The notes beneath the pieces are model-generated. The model searched no databases. It was given only the letters and a program-made list of their open reading frames with translations, and was not told the origin of the DNA. Positions 54,269-63,916 of a stretch of DNA of 64,000 bases are shown here, piece by piece. Positions within the stretch are counted from its first letter, which is position 1, and each line of letters opens with the position of its first letter. Source of the DNA: Enterococcus phoeniculicola ATCC BAA-412. Its GTDB lineage: Bacteria; Bacillota; Bacilli; Lactobacillales; Enterococcaceae. A program made the position numbers and the translations under genes. The DNA lies in the NCBI RefSeq assembly GCF_000407505.1, contig NZ_ASWE01000001.1:741324-805323 (forward strand), given 5' to 3'.

Positions 54269-55093
54269 ATGAGCTTGCAAGATGAAATTATCAAGGAACT
54301 AGGCGTTCAGCCAACGATTGACCCTGAAAAGGAGATTCGTCGAAGTGTTGACTTTTTAAAGGACTACTTAAAGAAGCATTCATTTTTAAAAACATTTGTT
54401 TTAGGGATAAGTGGTGGTCAAGATTCTTCTTTGGCTGGTCGATTGGCAGAGTTGGCTATGACAGAAATGCGTGAAGAAACTGGAGATAGCACTTACCAGT
54501 TTGTAGCTGTTCGTCTCCCTTATGGCACACAGGCAGATGAGTCAGATGCAAAAAAAGCAATGGCGTTTATTCAACCAGACATTCAATTACGAGTGGATAT
54601 AAAACCTGCTGTGGATGCGCAAGTCACATCTTTAACAGCTGCGGGTGTTCAAATTGGCGATTTCAATAAAGGAAATATAAAGGCTCGTCAACGTATGATT
54701 ACACAATACGCAATTGCAGGAGAAAAAGCCGGGGCTGTGATTGGTACAGATCATGCAGCCGAAAATATTACTGGATTTTTCACAAAATTTGGTGATGGTG
54801 GTGCAGATATTTTACCACTCTTTCGATTAAATAAAAGGCAAGGGAAAGCATTGTTGCAAGCATTAGGAGCATCAGAGGAGCTCTATTTAAAAATACCAAC
54901 TGCAGATTTAGAGGATGACAAACCTCTTGTTGCAGATGAAGTTGCTTTGGGTGTTACCTATGATGCGATTGATGATTATTTAGAAGGAAAAGAAGTTCCT
55001 GTAGATGCACAAGAAAAAATTGAAGCTTGGTGGAACAAGACCCAGCATAAACGACATCTGCCAATCAGTGTATTTGATACGTTTTGGAAGTAG
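54269..55093 (+). CDS. nadE: Ammonia-dependent NAD+ synthetase
   Basis: 274 residues with the PP-loop [14 protein letters not shown] and later [20 protein letters not shown] and [11 protein letters not shown]. No glutaminase domain is present, so ammonia is the nitrogen donor. It completes NAD synthesis from nicotinate adenine dinucleotide and pairs functionally with pncB. Confidence 0.97.
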   Translation: MSLQDEIIKELGVQPTIDPEKEIRRSVDFLKDYLKKHSFLKTFVLGISGGQDSSLAGRLAELAMTEMREETGDSTYQFVAVRLPYGTQADESDAKKAMAFIQPDIQLRVDIKPAVDAQVTSLTAAGVQIGDFNKGNIKARQRMITQYAIAGEKAGAVIGTDHAAENITGFFTKFGDGGADILPLFRLNKRQGKALLQALGASEELYLKIPTADLEDDKPLVADEVALGVTYDAIDDYLEGKEVPVDAQEKIEAWWNKTQHKRHLPISVFDTFWK

Positions 55094-55100
55094 AAGACAA

Positions 55101-55134
55101 GAGCTTAGGATTGTAATTGATTCTAAGCTTTTTT
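55101..55134 (+). terminator. Terminator of pncB-nadE
   Basis: GAGCTTAGGAT pairs with ATTCTAAGCTT, with a short loop and six T residues. Confidence 0.85.
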
Positions 55135-55294
55135 GCGTAAAAACTTCCTTTGAGCAGAGTGGAGAAAAATTTGTTAAAACTTTCCAATGAAGCTGGAAGC
55201 GACTTTACATTCAAAAAAGCAAGGACTACAATAAATGATGATGTGATTTCAATGTATGGTTTCAAATAAGAAATGAATGTGAAGGAGAACTTTC

Positions 55295-57139
55295 GTGAAA
55301 AAAAAGATTCAAGCATTACTGCGTGATAAACGAGTCATCTATCCAATCATTACCATCCTGTTATTGGCACTAGTAGTAGGGAGCAATCTTTATTTACAAT
55401 GGTGTCAGAATAACCTTTCATGGGATTTAGCGTTTAAATTTGCTTTTTCATGGCATGCAGAGAAATTTTTCTTGGGTTGTTTTGTATTAGCAGTTCTTCT
55501 TTTGTTTTTCATTAGTCTGGCAGGCTCGGTAGGCGTTGGTACACTTCTCTATAGCTTGGTTATTGGTATTTTAGGCTATGCGGATTATATGAAGATGACG
55601 CTTAGACAAGAACCCATTTATCCAGATGATCTAAAAATGATTACAGAGTTGGGTTTGTTAAAAGAGATGGCAGGAACAGGACCGTTTATTCTTATCATGG
55701 CATTGTCCCTTGCTGCACTGAGCTTATTTGGCTGGGGAATTTACAAAAGCTTTAAAAAGCCTCGACACTTTCAAGTTATTCGAGGAACTACGTTTATCTT
55801 ATCTATTGCGTTGTTTTTCTATATTAGTAATTTCAATAATCCAAATAATTTACTGCGAAAGGAATATAACAAGACGGCACTTTGGATTCCTTACAGTCAG
55901 AAGATGAATTATTATAATACAGGATTCATTGGAGGGTTTTTATACAATTTAAAAGTTGATCCCATGGATAAACCTGCAGGATACTCAAAAGAAAAAGTAG
56001 AAGAAATTACAAAAAAATATAAAGACTTAGCAAAAAATAAGAATAAGACACGTACTCAACGAGAACCTAATATTATCTATATAATGAGTGAAAGTTTTTC
56101 TGATCCTTCTCGATTGAATGGATTAACAATCTCTGGAGATCCATTAGCTGACTATTATGAAATGGCTAACCAAACATATAGCGGGAATATGCTCTCCCAA
56201 AATTATGGGGGCGGTACGGCAAACATTGAGTTTGAGGCATTAACCAGTTTTTCAATGGAGTTGATGAATCCACAAATGACTACACCTTATACAATGCTTG
56301 TTCCTAAAATGACTGAATTTCCTTCGTTAGTTTCAGTTTTAAAAGATAGAAATTATCAGACGACAGCCATTCATCCGTATAATACCTCTATGTATAAACG
56401 AAAAGATGTATATAATGTGTTTGGATTTGATCAATTTTTAGATGAAGATACTATGACATATACGGATACGATTCAAAAAAATCCTTATATTTCAGATGCA
56501 GCTGCTTACAAAGAAGTCATGGATATTCTAAAGGATGACAGTACGCCGCAATTTATTCATCTAGTGACCATGCAAACGCACATGCCCTATAGTGGAAAAT
56601 ATACAGCGCTTGACTATCAAGCAAGTGGAGAAGGGAATATGGATTCTCTCCAAAATTATTTACAAGACGTCTCTTATAGCAGTCAGGCATTGAAGACCTT
56701 TTTAAATGAGTTGAAAAAAGTGGACCGTCAAACGCTAGTTGTTTTTTGGGGAGATCACTTGCCAGGGATTTACTCTGATGAAATACAGGCTGCAAACGAT
56801 GAAAGTACGCTTCATGAAACACAGTTTTTAATGTATGATAATAAAGGAAATTTAACAAACAAAGATAATCATCAAGCCATAACAAGTCCATTTTATTTTG
56901 CAGGAGATTTGATGGAACAAAGTAATCTGCCGACGACCGGATTCTATCAGCTGGTAAATGCGGTGCAAGAAACACTGCCAGCATTTGAACGAAATTTGTA
57001 TTTTCAAAATGGTCAATGGCAAAAAGAAATAAAATTGACAAAAGATGAGTCAGAAGCCTATGAAGCCTATCAAATGATACAATACGATATTGTTGCAGGA
57101 AATCAATATAGTCTATCTGAACGTTTTTTTAAGGAGTAA
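55295..57139 (+). CDS. LTA synthase-like membrane sulfatase
   Basis: 614 residues: about five N-terminal membrane helices (to residue 180), then an extracellular sulfatase domain. IIYIMSESFSDPSRL holds a metal-binding Glu. GGGTANIEFEALTSF holds the catalytic Thr. FWGDHLPGI holds the metal-binding Asp/His. It is of the phosphoglycerol-transferase type that polymerises or decorates lipoteichoic acid or other wall polymers. A second canonical LtaS is probably elsewhere. The start is GTG after AAGGAG. It is followed by the PP-loop gene after 3 bp. Confidence 0.87.
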   Translation: MKKKIQALLRDKRVIYPIITILLLALVVGSNLYLQWCQNNLSWDLAFKFAFSWHAEKFFLGCFVLAVLLLFFISLAGSVGVGTLLYSLVIGILGYADYMKMTLRQEPIYPDDLKMITELGLLKEMAGTGPFILIMALSLAALSLFGWGIYKSFKKPRHFQVIRGTTFILSIALFFYISNFNNPNNLLRKEYNKTALWIPYSQKMNYYNTGFIGGFLYNLKVDPMDKPAGYSKEKVEEITKKYKDLAKNKNKTRTQREPNIIYIMSESFSDPSRLNGLTISGDPLADYYEMANQTYSGNMLSQNYGGGTANIEFEALTSFSMELMNPQMTTPYTMLVPKMTEFPSLVSVLKDRNYQTTAIHPYNTSMYKRKDVYNVFGFDQFLDEDTMTYTDTIQKNPYISDAAAYKEVMDILKDDSTPQFIHLVTMQTHMPYSGKYTALDYQASGEGNMDSLQNYLQDVSYSSQALKTFLNELKKVDRQTLVVFWGDHLPGIYSDEIQAANDESTLHETQFLMYDNKGNLTNKDNHQAITSPFYFAGDLMEQSNLPTTGFYQLVNAVQETLPAFERNLYFQNGQWQKEIKLTKDESEAYEAYQMIQYDIVAGNQYSLSERFFKE

Positions 57140-57142
57140 ATC

Positions 57143-57895
57143 ATGAGTTTTGTAAAAAAGGACAATCAACAGTTTTATAATCCGATTCGTCGAGGAATCC
57201 TGAATCATCAGATGATTGAGCCTGGTGATCGAGTAGCAGTTGGAATGAGTGGAGGAAAAGATAGTACAAGTCTTTTATACTTTCTCGATACGATAAAACG
57301 ACAAAAAAGGTTAGGCTTTGACTTTGAGATTGTTCCTATATGCTTATCGATGGGCTTTGATATGGATATATCCCCTATGAAGGAATTTGTTGAGCATTTA
57401 GGTTACAGTCTCGAGATTGTAGATACAAATATCGCGCAAGTGGTGTTTGATATACGTGAAGAAAAGTCTCCTTGTTCCTTATGCGCTAAGTTACGCAGAG
57501 GCTATCTTTACACTCGGGCACGAGAGCTGGGTTGCCAGAAAGTTGCCTTGGGACATCACTTAGATGATGCAATTGAAACGTATTTTATGAACTTTTTATT
57601 TCATGGAAAAATGAAAAGCTTTGAACCTAAAAGTTATCTGTCAAAAACGGATATTACGTTGGTCCGTCCGATGATTTATTTACAGGAAAAGGAGATTATT
57701 CGATTCGTGGATAGAGAAAATCTCCCAGTTATTTTTAATCCTTGTCCCGTAGATAAAAAAACAAAGCGAGAAGAAGTTAAACATTTGGTTAGTCACTTAG
57801 CAAAGGACTATCCTGATATTCGAGAGAAATTTATTATGGGGATGGAGCAAGGGCAGGTACAGGACTTTTGGCCTATTTCCAAAATAAATGACTAG
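57143..57895 (+). CDS. TtcA-like PP-loop tRNA thiolation family protein
   Basis: 250 residues with the PP-loop GMSGGKDSTSLLYFL, a CxxC pair in SPCSLCAKLRRGYLY, then ALGHHLDDAIETYFMN and a late Cys in NPCPVDKKTKRE. This matches TtcA (2-thiocytidine in tRNA), whose two CxxC cysteines and a third hold a 4Fe-4S cluster. TtcA orthologues are not universal in Firmicutes, so a related thiolation is also possible. Coupled to the sulfatase gene. Confidence 0.83.
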   Translation: MSFVKKDNQQFYNPIRRGILNHQMIEPGDRVAVGMSGGKDSTSLLYFLDTIKRQKRLGFDFEIVPICLSMGFDMDISPMKEFVEHLGYSLEIVDTNIAQVVFDIREEKSPCSLCAKLRRGYLYTRARELGCQKVALGHHLDDAIETYFMNFLFHGKMKSFEPKSYLSKTDITLVRPMIYLQEKEIIRFVDRENLPVIFNPCPVDKKTKREEVKHLVSHLAKDYPDIREKFIMGMEQGQVQDFWPISKIND

Positions 57896-57902
57896 AAGAA
57901 AG

Positions 57903-57957
57903 CTGGAATAAAATCGTTTTGTTTAGAAAACTGGACAGATTTTATTTCAGTTTTTTT
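57903..57957 (+). terminator. Terminator after the TtcA-like gene
   Basis: CTGGAATAAAATC pairs with GATTTTATTTCAG across a loop of about 22 bases, followed by a T run. Confidence 0.8.
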
Positions 57958-58269
57958 ATCCCAGGGTGAATAGTAGAGATTGAGGAGATTAGAAATAGCA
58001 TCAACTACAGGTAGTGAGATCCACAGAATTTTTACTTTTAGCGGCTGGCTGACAGCTATTTGCTATTTAGTGATATTCACTCTTGTCACGACCTGTTCAT
58101 TTTGATTTTTAAAGATTTAATACTCTGTAAAAATTATAGGGTTAACAGATGGACAAGAGAGGATTGTCAATAGTTTTATTGGCTTTTTATTGCATATCCA
58201 GTAAAAAAACATGAAAATTGTGAAAAATGATTGCTCTATTACACCAGTCATTGTATACTAATAGAGTAA
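57958..58269. other. Intergenic leader region before the riboswitch
   Basis: No gene is seen. It should contain the promoter of the cation ATPase transcript; a TATACTAAT-like stretch at about 58254-58262 is a possible -10. Confidence 0.4.
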
Positions 58270-58270
58270 T

Positions 58271-58398
58271 GATTCATGAGGGAGTAACTGGCAGCGAAAG
58301 CTGTGGCAACATCACCAACCCTGAAAGAAATTTCTGGTGTTGTCTTAAACAGTGAGACTTATGTATGTTTATTGAGCATACACAAGTCTATTTTTTTT
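58271..58398 (+). ncRNA. yybP-ykoY-family manganese riboswitch with overlapping terminator
   Basis: P1 is CATGAG (58275-58280) with CTTATG (58358-58363). GGGAGTA (58280-58286) and GAGAC (58354-58358) are the family-conserved strands, and ACTG (58287-58290) pairs with CAGT (58350-58353). Two internal arms follow: CAGC-GAAA-GCTG and CAACATCACCA with TGGTGTTG. The 3' strand of P1 is also the left arm of a terminator (AGACTT...TGTATG, CATACA...AAGTCT at 58384-58389, then eight T residues). Mn2+ binding would hold P1 and free the transcript, an ON switch. The downstream gene is a cation ATPase, as for lactococcal yoaB. Confidence 0.87.
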
Positions 58399-58458
58399 CC
58401 TTTTTTTCTAGGATTCGTTAGAATAGACTTGTAGAGCTGAAAAATGAGGAGGAAGAAC

Positions 58459-61137
58459 ATGTCAGAAGAGAAAAAGCAACAATTAACTCATGCATTTTAC
58501 GGTCAAACAGAAGAAACCGTACTTTCTGAGTTAGACACTTCAAGGGAAGGGCTTAGTGGTGCAGAGGCGAAAAAGCGTCTGAGCGAATATGGAGAAAACG
58601 AGCTTGACGAAGGCAAAAAGAAAAGCATGCTTGTTAAATTTTTTGAACAATTTAAAGATTTAATGATTATTGTCTTAATCGCCGCAGCAATTATTTCAGC
58701 GATTGTCTCTCACGAAGTTATTGATGCTAGTATCATCATGTTAGTTGTAATCATTAATGCAGTGATGGGTGTTATTCAAGAATCAAAAGCGGAGCAAGCG
58801 ATTGAAGCACTTAGAGAAATGTCTACCCCAAACGCGAATGTTTTGCGTGATGGCCATACATTATCTGTAAAAAGTGATGAACTGGTTCCGGGAGATATCG
58901 TTTTACTAGAAGCGGGCGACGTTGTCCCTGCAGATATGCGATTAATTGAAGTTCAATCATTAAAAATTGAAGAAGCTGCTTTAACTGGTGAGTCAGTTCC
59001 CGTTGAAAAAGAATTGACAGTTTTAGAAGGAACAGACATTGGTATCGGGGATCGTATCAATATGGCTTATTCAAATAGTAATGTGACTTACGGACGTGGA
59101 AAAGGTGTAGTTGTTAACACTGGAATGAACACAGAAGTAGGAAAGATTGCGGGCATGCTTGCACAAGCAGACGAAACAGAAACACCATTAAAGAACAACT
59201 TGAACCAATTAGGTAAATTCCTGACACTTGCAATTATTGTAATTGCAGTCATCATGTTCTTTGTAGGGATTTTTGTAAACAACACTTCACCAGTTGATAT
59301 GTTGTTAACGTCTATTTCATTAGCAGTTGCGGCAATTCCAGAAGGATTACCAGCGATTGTAACGATTATTTTAGCTCTAGGAACCCAAGTAATGGCAAAA
59401 CGTAATTCTGTAATTCGTAAGTTGCCTGCTGTGGAAACGTTGGGAAGTACAGATATTATCGCTTCAGATAAAACGGGTACATTAACGTTGAATCAAATGA
59501 CGGTTGAAAAATTATATACAGATAATAAGCAAGTTAGCGCAGGTTCAGATATTTCAATAGATAATATGGCATTGAAAATTATGAACTTTAGTAATGATAC
59601 AAAATTTGCACAAGATGGTACACTAATCGGTGATCCAACAGAAACGGCGTTAATTCAATTTGGATTAGACCATGGCTTTAACGTTACTGAGAAAGTTGCA
59701 GAAGAACCACGTGTTGCGGAGCTGCCATTTGATTCTGAACGTAAATTAATGTCTACCGTTCATCAATTAAAAGACGGTAAATTCTTAGTTGCAGTTAAAG
59801 GTGCGCCAGATATTTTATTACAAAAAACAAACCGAGTGTTGTTAGATGGCAAAGAAGTAGCAATGACACAGTCTGAAAAGAATGATATTTTAGCAAATAA
59901 TACTGATATGGCGAAACAAGCTTTGCGTGTATTAGGCATGGCGTATAAAGTCATTGATACAATTCCAAACGAAGTGACAAGCGATGTGTTAGAAACTGAG
60001 TTGGTATTTGCTGGATTAGTAGGGATGATTGATCCTGAGCGTAAAGAAGCTGCAGAAGCTGTGCGAGTAGCTAAGGAAGCGGGCATTCGTCCAATCATGA
60101 TTACAGGAGACCACCGTGATACAGCTGAAGCAATTGCTGCTCGTCTAGGGATTATTAAAGAAGGTGACGATGCTGCGGTTTTAACTGGTGCAGAGTTAAA
60201 TGAAATGTCTGACGATGAATTCGCTAAGCGAGTACACGAATATTCTGTCTATGCACGTGTTTCTCCAGAGCATAAAGTACGTATCGTGAAAGCTTGGCAA
60301 ACAGAAGGAAAAGTAGTTGCGATGACAGGGGATGGCGTAAATGATGCCCCGGCCTTGAAACAAGCAGATATCGGTATTGGTATGGGAATTACAGGGACTG
60401 AAGTTTCTAAGGGTGCTTCTGATATGGTTCTTGCAGATGATAACTTTGCAACAATCGTCGTAGCTGTTGAAGAAGGTCGTAAAGTATTCTCAAATATTCA
60501 AAAAACTGTTCAATACTTGCTAGCAGCAAACTTAGGGGAAGTTTTAACCTTATTTATTGCTACCTTACTTGCATGGGACACATTATTACCAATTCACCTA
60601 TTATGGATTAATCTTGTAACAGATACATTCCCAGCAATCGCTTTAGGAATGGAACCTGCGGAAAAAGATTTAATGAGTCACAAACCTCGTGGACGAAACT
60701 CGAACCTATTTTCAGGCGGTGTGTTTGGAAGTATTATCTATCAAGGGATACTTGAAGGTGGAATTACGTTATTTGTTTACTGGTCAGCGATTCAATGGCC
60801 TGTACATGCTGGATATGATGCAATTCATGCTGATGCGCTAACTATGTGTTTTGCAACGCTTGGATTAATGCAGCTATTCCATGCATTTAACGTGAAATCA
60901 ATTCATGAGTCCATCTTTAAAGTGGGACCATTTAGAAATAAAACATTCAACTGGGCAATTCTATTGTCATTTGCGTTGATGGCTGTGATTATCTTAGTAC
61001 CTGGATTAAATGATATTTTCCGTGTAGCTCATTTAGATGGCTACCAATGGGGAATTGTCCTTGCCGCTTCTATCTCAATTATTCCAATCGTTGAAATAGT
61101 GAAGTTCTTCCAACGTATGGGATTAAAAAAAGCATAG
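58459..61137 (+). CDS. P-type cation ATPase, P2A type, probable Mn2+/Ca2+ exporter
   Basis: 892 residues with actuator motif LTGESVPV, phosphorylation site DKTGT (Asp337), TM4 motif IPEGLPAIV, hinge MTGDGVNDAPALK and about ten membrane segments. It resembles SERCA/PMR1-like bacterial ATPases (YoaB, MgtA, LMCA1). The Mn2+ riboswitch directly upstream argues for manganese export, possibly with calcium. ATG 58444 is in frame, but GAGGAGG at 58447-58453 fits ATG 58459. Confidence 0.92.
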   Translation: MSEEKKQQLTHAFYGQTEETVLSELDTSREGLSGAEAKKRLSEYGENELDEGKKKSMLVKFFEQFKDLMIIVLIAAAIISAIVSHEVIDASIIMLVVIINAVMGVIQESKAEQAIEALREMSTPNANVLRDGHTLSVKSDELVPGDIVLLEAGDVVPADMRLIEVQSLKIEEAALTGESVPVEKELTVLEGTDIGIGDRINMAYSNSNVTYGRGKGVVVNTGMNTEVGKIAGMLAQADETETPLKNNLNQLGKFLTLAIIVIAVIMFFVGIFVNNTSPVDMLLTSISLAVAAIPEGLPAIVTIILALGTQVMAKRNSVIRKLPAVETLGSTDIIASDKTGTLTLNQMTVEKLYTDNKQVSAGSDISIDNMALKIMNFSNDTKFAQDGTLIGDPTETALIQFGLDHGFNVTEKVAEEPRVAELPFDSERKLMSTVHQLKDGKFLVAVKGAPDILLQKTNRVLLDGKEVAMTQSEKNDILANNTDMAKQALRVLGMAYKVIDTIPNEVTSDVLETELVFAGLVGMIDPERKEAAEAVRVAKEAGIRPIMITGDHRDTAEAIAARLGIIKEGDDAAVLTGAELNEMSDDEFAKRVHEYSVYARVSPEHKVRIVKAWQTEGKVVAMTGDGVNDAPALKQADIGIGMGITGTEVSKGASDMVLADDNFATIVVAVEEGRKVFSNIQKTVQYLLAANLGEVLTLFIATLLAWDTLLPIHLLWINLVTDTFPAIALGMEPAEKDLMSHKPRGRNSNLFSGGVFGSIIYQGILEGGITLFVYWSAIQWPVHAGYDAIHADALTMCFATLGLMQLFHAFNVKSIHESIFKVGPFRNKTFNWAILLSFALMAVIILVPGLNDIFRVAHLDGYQWGIVLAASISIIPIVEIVKFFQRMGLKKA

Positions 61138-61216
61138 CAAACAGGAACAGGTTCATGAATAAAAAAGAGAAAATGACATCTTAGTCAAATGAGATGAGCA
61201 AAATTTAGTGTCTATA

Positions 61217-61253
61217 AGCAACGAAAGCCAGCTGGTTTTCGTTGCTTATTTGT
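61217..61253 (+). terminator. Terminator after the P-type ATPase
   Basis: AGCAACGAAA pairs with TTTCGTTGCT, followed by TATTTGTTT. The U-tract is interrupted. Confidence 0.7.
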
Positions 61254-61476
61254 TTGACTTCAAAACTAAGTAACATTCTGTATTTGTAGTTTTGAAGCCT
61301 CTATAGCTAGTCATCTGTTTCCCTCGTTTTATTGATTAAGCTAGACTACTAAATAAGTGTTTTTATGGACACAAAAGCAGACGAAGGTGCGGGCATGACT
61401 GATTAAAGTTATACCCAAGCGTAAAACTCTTAATAAAGGCTAGGAAGAGAAGGGAATCTGTTGGGTGGGGGGCTCA

Positions 61477-61766
61477 TCTCCACTTCGTTTCGCTCTCAAC
61501 AACTTCTACGCATGAAACATGCTAGAGTTGAAGGTCTCCACTTCGTTTCGCTCTCAACAACTTCTACGCATGAAACATGCTAGAGTTGAAGGTCTCCACT
61601 TCGTTTCGCTCTCAACAACTTCTACGCATGAAACATGCTAGAGTTGAAGGTCTCCACTTCGTTTCGCTCTCAACAACTTCTACGCATGAAACATGCTAGA
61701 GTTGAAGGTCTCCCCTGCGTTTGTCTCTCAACAACTTCTGCACCATAGGATATGCTAGAGATGTCC
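61477..61766. repeat. 58-bp tandem repeat array, four identical copies plus one degenerate copy
   Basis: Units start at 61477, 61535, 61593 and 61651 and are identical (TCTCCACTTCGTTTCGCTCT...). A fifth diverged copy occupies 61709-61766. Each unit contains a bulged hairpin of 13 bp: CAACT, CTA, GCATG, loop AAA, then CATGC, TAG, AGTTG. 58 is not a multiple of three, so it does not encode a repeat protein. Identity between copies implies recent expansion or homogenisation. Confidence 0.95.
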
Positions 61767-61931
61767 CCGCTTGGTGCTGCAAATCACGTAGCTATCACAG
61801 TATCTTTTTGCTTCTCGTAGCTGACCATTTCTGTCTCGAGCTCTGAGCGAATTTTGTCTATAATTGAAAAAAGATTACTAGAAACTAAAGTTCAGATTTC
61901 CAAATCCTTTTTTTTGCACTTATTTTATTAT

Positions 61932-61963
61932 TATGGTTCAATGGATTAAACATTTAAACCATA
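61932..61963. promoter_or_regulatory. Imperfect palindrome before the ArsR gene, candidate operator
   Basis: TATGGTTCAATG pairs with CATTTAAACCATA, with one insertion. It ends 15 bp before the ArsR-family start codon, a usual place for autoregulation. Confidence 0.55.
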
Positions 61964-61978
61964 CTAGGAGAGATTATT

Positions 61979-62314
61979 TTGACTGATTATACTACTTTAC
62001 AACATGATTTTTATGAGCTAAGTGATTTTTTTATTGCATTAGGGGATAAAAAAAGGCAAGCAATTATTATTCGTCTGCTTGAAGAAGAAAATTGTACAGG
62101 TTTACAAGTTCCCTCATTATTAGAGATAACTAATTTATCTAGACCAGCAATTTCACATCATTTAAAAATTTTAAAAGAGGCAAAAATTGTGAAGCTTAGG
62201 CAAGAAGGAACAAAGAATTATTACTATCTTGATCATAAGCAAACGGAAATCAAAAAACTTCAATGCTTTTTAAATAAAGTCGTTAATATTATGAATGAGA
62301 AGGAAAATGTATGA
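61979..62314 (+). CDS. ArsR-family transcriptional regulator
   Basis: 111 residues with an ArsR winged helix (ALGDKKRQAIIIRLLEE, LEITNLSRPAISHHLKILKEAKIVKLRQEGTKNYYYL). The metal-binding CxC of ArsR/CadC is absent; single cysteines occur elsewhere. It may therefore respond to redox or a small molecule instead. The start is TTG at 61979 after AGGAGAG. It overlaps the next gene by 4 bp and heads the operon. Confidence 0.88.
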   Translation: MTDYTTLQHDFYELSDFFIALGDKKRQAIIIRLLEEENCTGLQVPSLLEITNLSRPAISHHLKILKEAKIVKLRQEGTKNYYYLDHKQTEIKKLQCFLNKVVNIMNEKENV

Positions 62315-63002
62315 AAAAAGTATTAATTGTTGAAACAAACATTCAAAAATATGCTGGTACAAACGAAGCAACTGGTCTTTGGTTAGGTGAAAGTGCTGAA
62401 TTTATAGATGAACTTTATAAACATAATATTGAAGCTGATTTTGTAAGTACTTTAGGAGGCTTTGTTCCTTTAGATCCAAGAAGTATGAAATATGTAGATA
62501 AGGATATTATGAATATCTATTTAGAAAAAAATTTATTCATGACACTTTGATAAATTCGAAAAAGCCAAAAAATGTAAACCCAATTCATTACCATACTATC
62601 TATTTTACAGGAGGACATGGTGTCATGTGGGATTTTCCTGATAATAAAGAGATACAGGAAATTGCTTTGAGCAGTTATGAAAACAATGGCTATATTTTAT
62701 CTGTTTGTCATGGGATAGCTGGATTACTTAATATTAAGGATAGGGAAGGGAACTTTTTGATTTCGGGGAAAAAAATTACAGGATTTACAAAAACCGAAGA
62801 ATTACTAGCAGGTAAAATGAAAATAGTACCTTTCTTTAATCAAAAAATGGCAGAGGAAAGAGAGGCAATATTTCAAAAAAAACGATTTTATAAAGAATTT
62901 GCGTTAAAGGACGGACGGATTATTACAGGACAAAATCCCTTTTTTGTACGGGCTGTAGCAAAATTATATGTTGAGGAGCGAAAGAAGTGCAAACAATTTT
63001 AG
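62311..63002 (+). pseudogene. DJ-1/PfpI-family (Hsp31-like) protein gene with a one-base frameshift
   Basis: Two adjacent frames cover one family member. Residues 1-79 (KKVLIVETNIQKY, GFVPLDPRSMKY) end at TGA 62548-62550. The rest continues one frame earlier (TLINSKKPKNVNP, YFTGGHGVMWDFPDNKE, nucleophile elbow SVCHGIAGLL). Restoring one G after ATG 62539-62541 would give the expected Met-Asp-Thr-Leu and a protein of about 230 residues. Family members are glyoxalases or deglycases/chaperones. As read, the protein is truncated. A programmed shift at AAAAAAT upstream is conceivable but less likely. Confidence 0.8.
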
Positions 63003-63916
63003 GAAGTAATGGACAAATAGGCTATGAATTAGCGAAAGAATTATATAAAAATTATACAACAGATATTCGGTTAGTCAGTCGTAAGCCCCAAAAAATTAAT
63101 CCTACAGATCAGGTGTTTGCAGCGGATTTAATGGATTTCAATCAAACTAAAAAAGCAATTGAAGCTAGTGATATTGTCTATTTTACTGTTGGTTTACCGA
63201 TGAACTCTAATCTTTGGGAAGCTAATTTCTTGAAAATCACAAATAATGTTATACGAGCATGTAAAGAATCCCAGAGTAAACTTGTTTTTTTTGATAACAC
63301 GTATATGTATCCAAAAGATAGCACTCCACAATATGAAAGCACTAAGTTTTCGCCTGTAGGTAGAAAATCTAACATACGTTCTGAAATGGCAAAATTAGTT
63401 TTAAGTGAAATAGAAACTGGTAGTTTAGAAGGAGTTATCTGTCGGGCGCCGGAATTTTATGGTCCAAATAAAACGCAAAGTATTACAAATACTTTATTCT
63501 TAGATAAAATTAAAAGGAATGTCACTGCTAAAATACCGGTTAATAAGAATGCTTTACGCACATTAATATGGACTCCAGATGCTAGTCGAGCAATGGCACT
63601 TATTGGAAATACACCAAGCGCCTATGGTCAGAGTTGGCATTTACCATGTGATGATCCTCATACCTTTCTAGATATGCTAAAGATTTCTGAAAAAATATTA
63701 AATAGATCTTTGAAATATAAAGTGATTCACTTGTGGCAATTTAAAATAGCTAAGCTTTTCAGTAAGGAAGTCCGTGAATTAGATGAATTACTTCCTAGAT
63801 ATGAGGTGGATAATATTTTTGTATCCGATAAATTCAAGCATGCATTTCCTGACTTTGAAATTACCTCTTTTGAAAAGGGAATTTCTTTAATACTTACAGA
63901 AAATAACACAAATTGA
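62987..63916 (+). CDS. NAD-dependent epimerase/dehydratase-like SDR protein
   Basis: 309 residues with a Rossmann start (TILGSNGQIGYELAKELY), ADLMD, VYFTVGLP and a long substrate part. The canonical YxxxK is changed: the TYMYP segment and nearby YESTK resemble an atypical extended SDR. It starts with GTG at 62987 inside the previous gene, so it belongs to the ArsR-led operon. Likely a quinone- or aldehyde-active reductase, or a sugar epimerase-like protein; the substrate is unknown. The DJ-1 neighbour suggests a reactive-electrophile response. Confidence 0.78.
   Translation: MQTILGSNGQIGYELAKELYKNYTTDIRLVSRKPQKINPTDQVFAADLMDFNQTKKAIEASDIVYFTVGLPMNSNLWEANFLKITNNVIRACKESQSKLVFFDNTYMYPKDSTPQYESTKFSPVGRKSNIRSEMAKLVLSEIETGSLEGVICRAPEFYGPNKTQSITNTLFLDKIKRNVTAKIPVNKNALRTLIWTPDASRAMALIGNTPSAYGQSWHLPCDDPHTFLDMLKISEKILNRSLKYKVIHLWQFKIAKLFSKEVRELDELLPRYEVDNIFVSDKFKHAFPDFEITSFEKGISLILTENNTN

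Larger units (their letters stand above)
61254..61978. other. Gene-free stretch holding the 58-bp repeat array
   Basis: No coding frame of note. The tandem array (61477-61766) and the arsR operator are listed separately. The GC content of the array is visibly higher than its surroundings. Confidence 0.6.

Noticed and set aside
61477-61766. Repeat array as CRISPR or integron attC sites
   Set aside because: There are no spacers between units, the 58-bp period is continuous, no cas or intI genes are near, and the GTTRRRY/RYYYAAC core is only partly matched.
62520-62541. Programmed -1 frameshift in the DJ-1 gene at AAAAAAT
   Set aside because: A slip there would add residues that fit the family less well than restoring one G at the ATG, and no stimulatory structure is evident.
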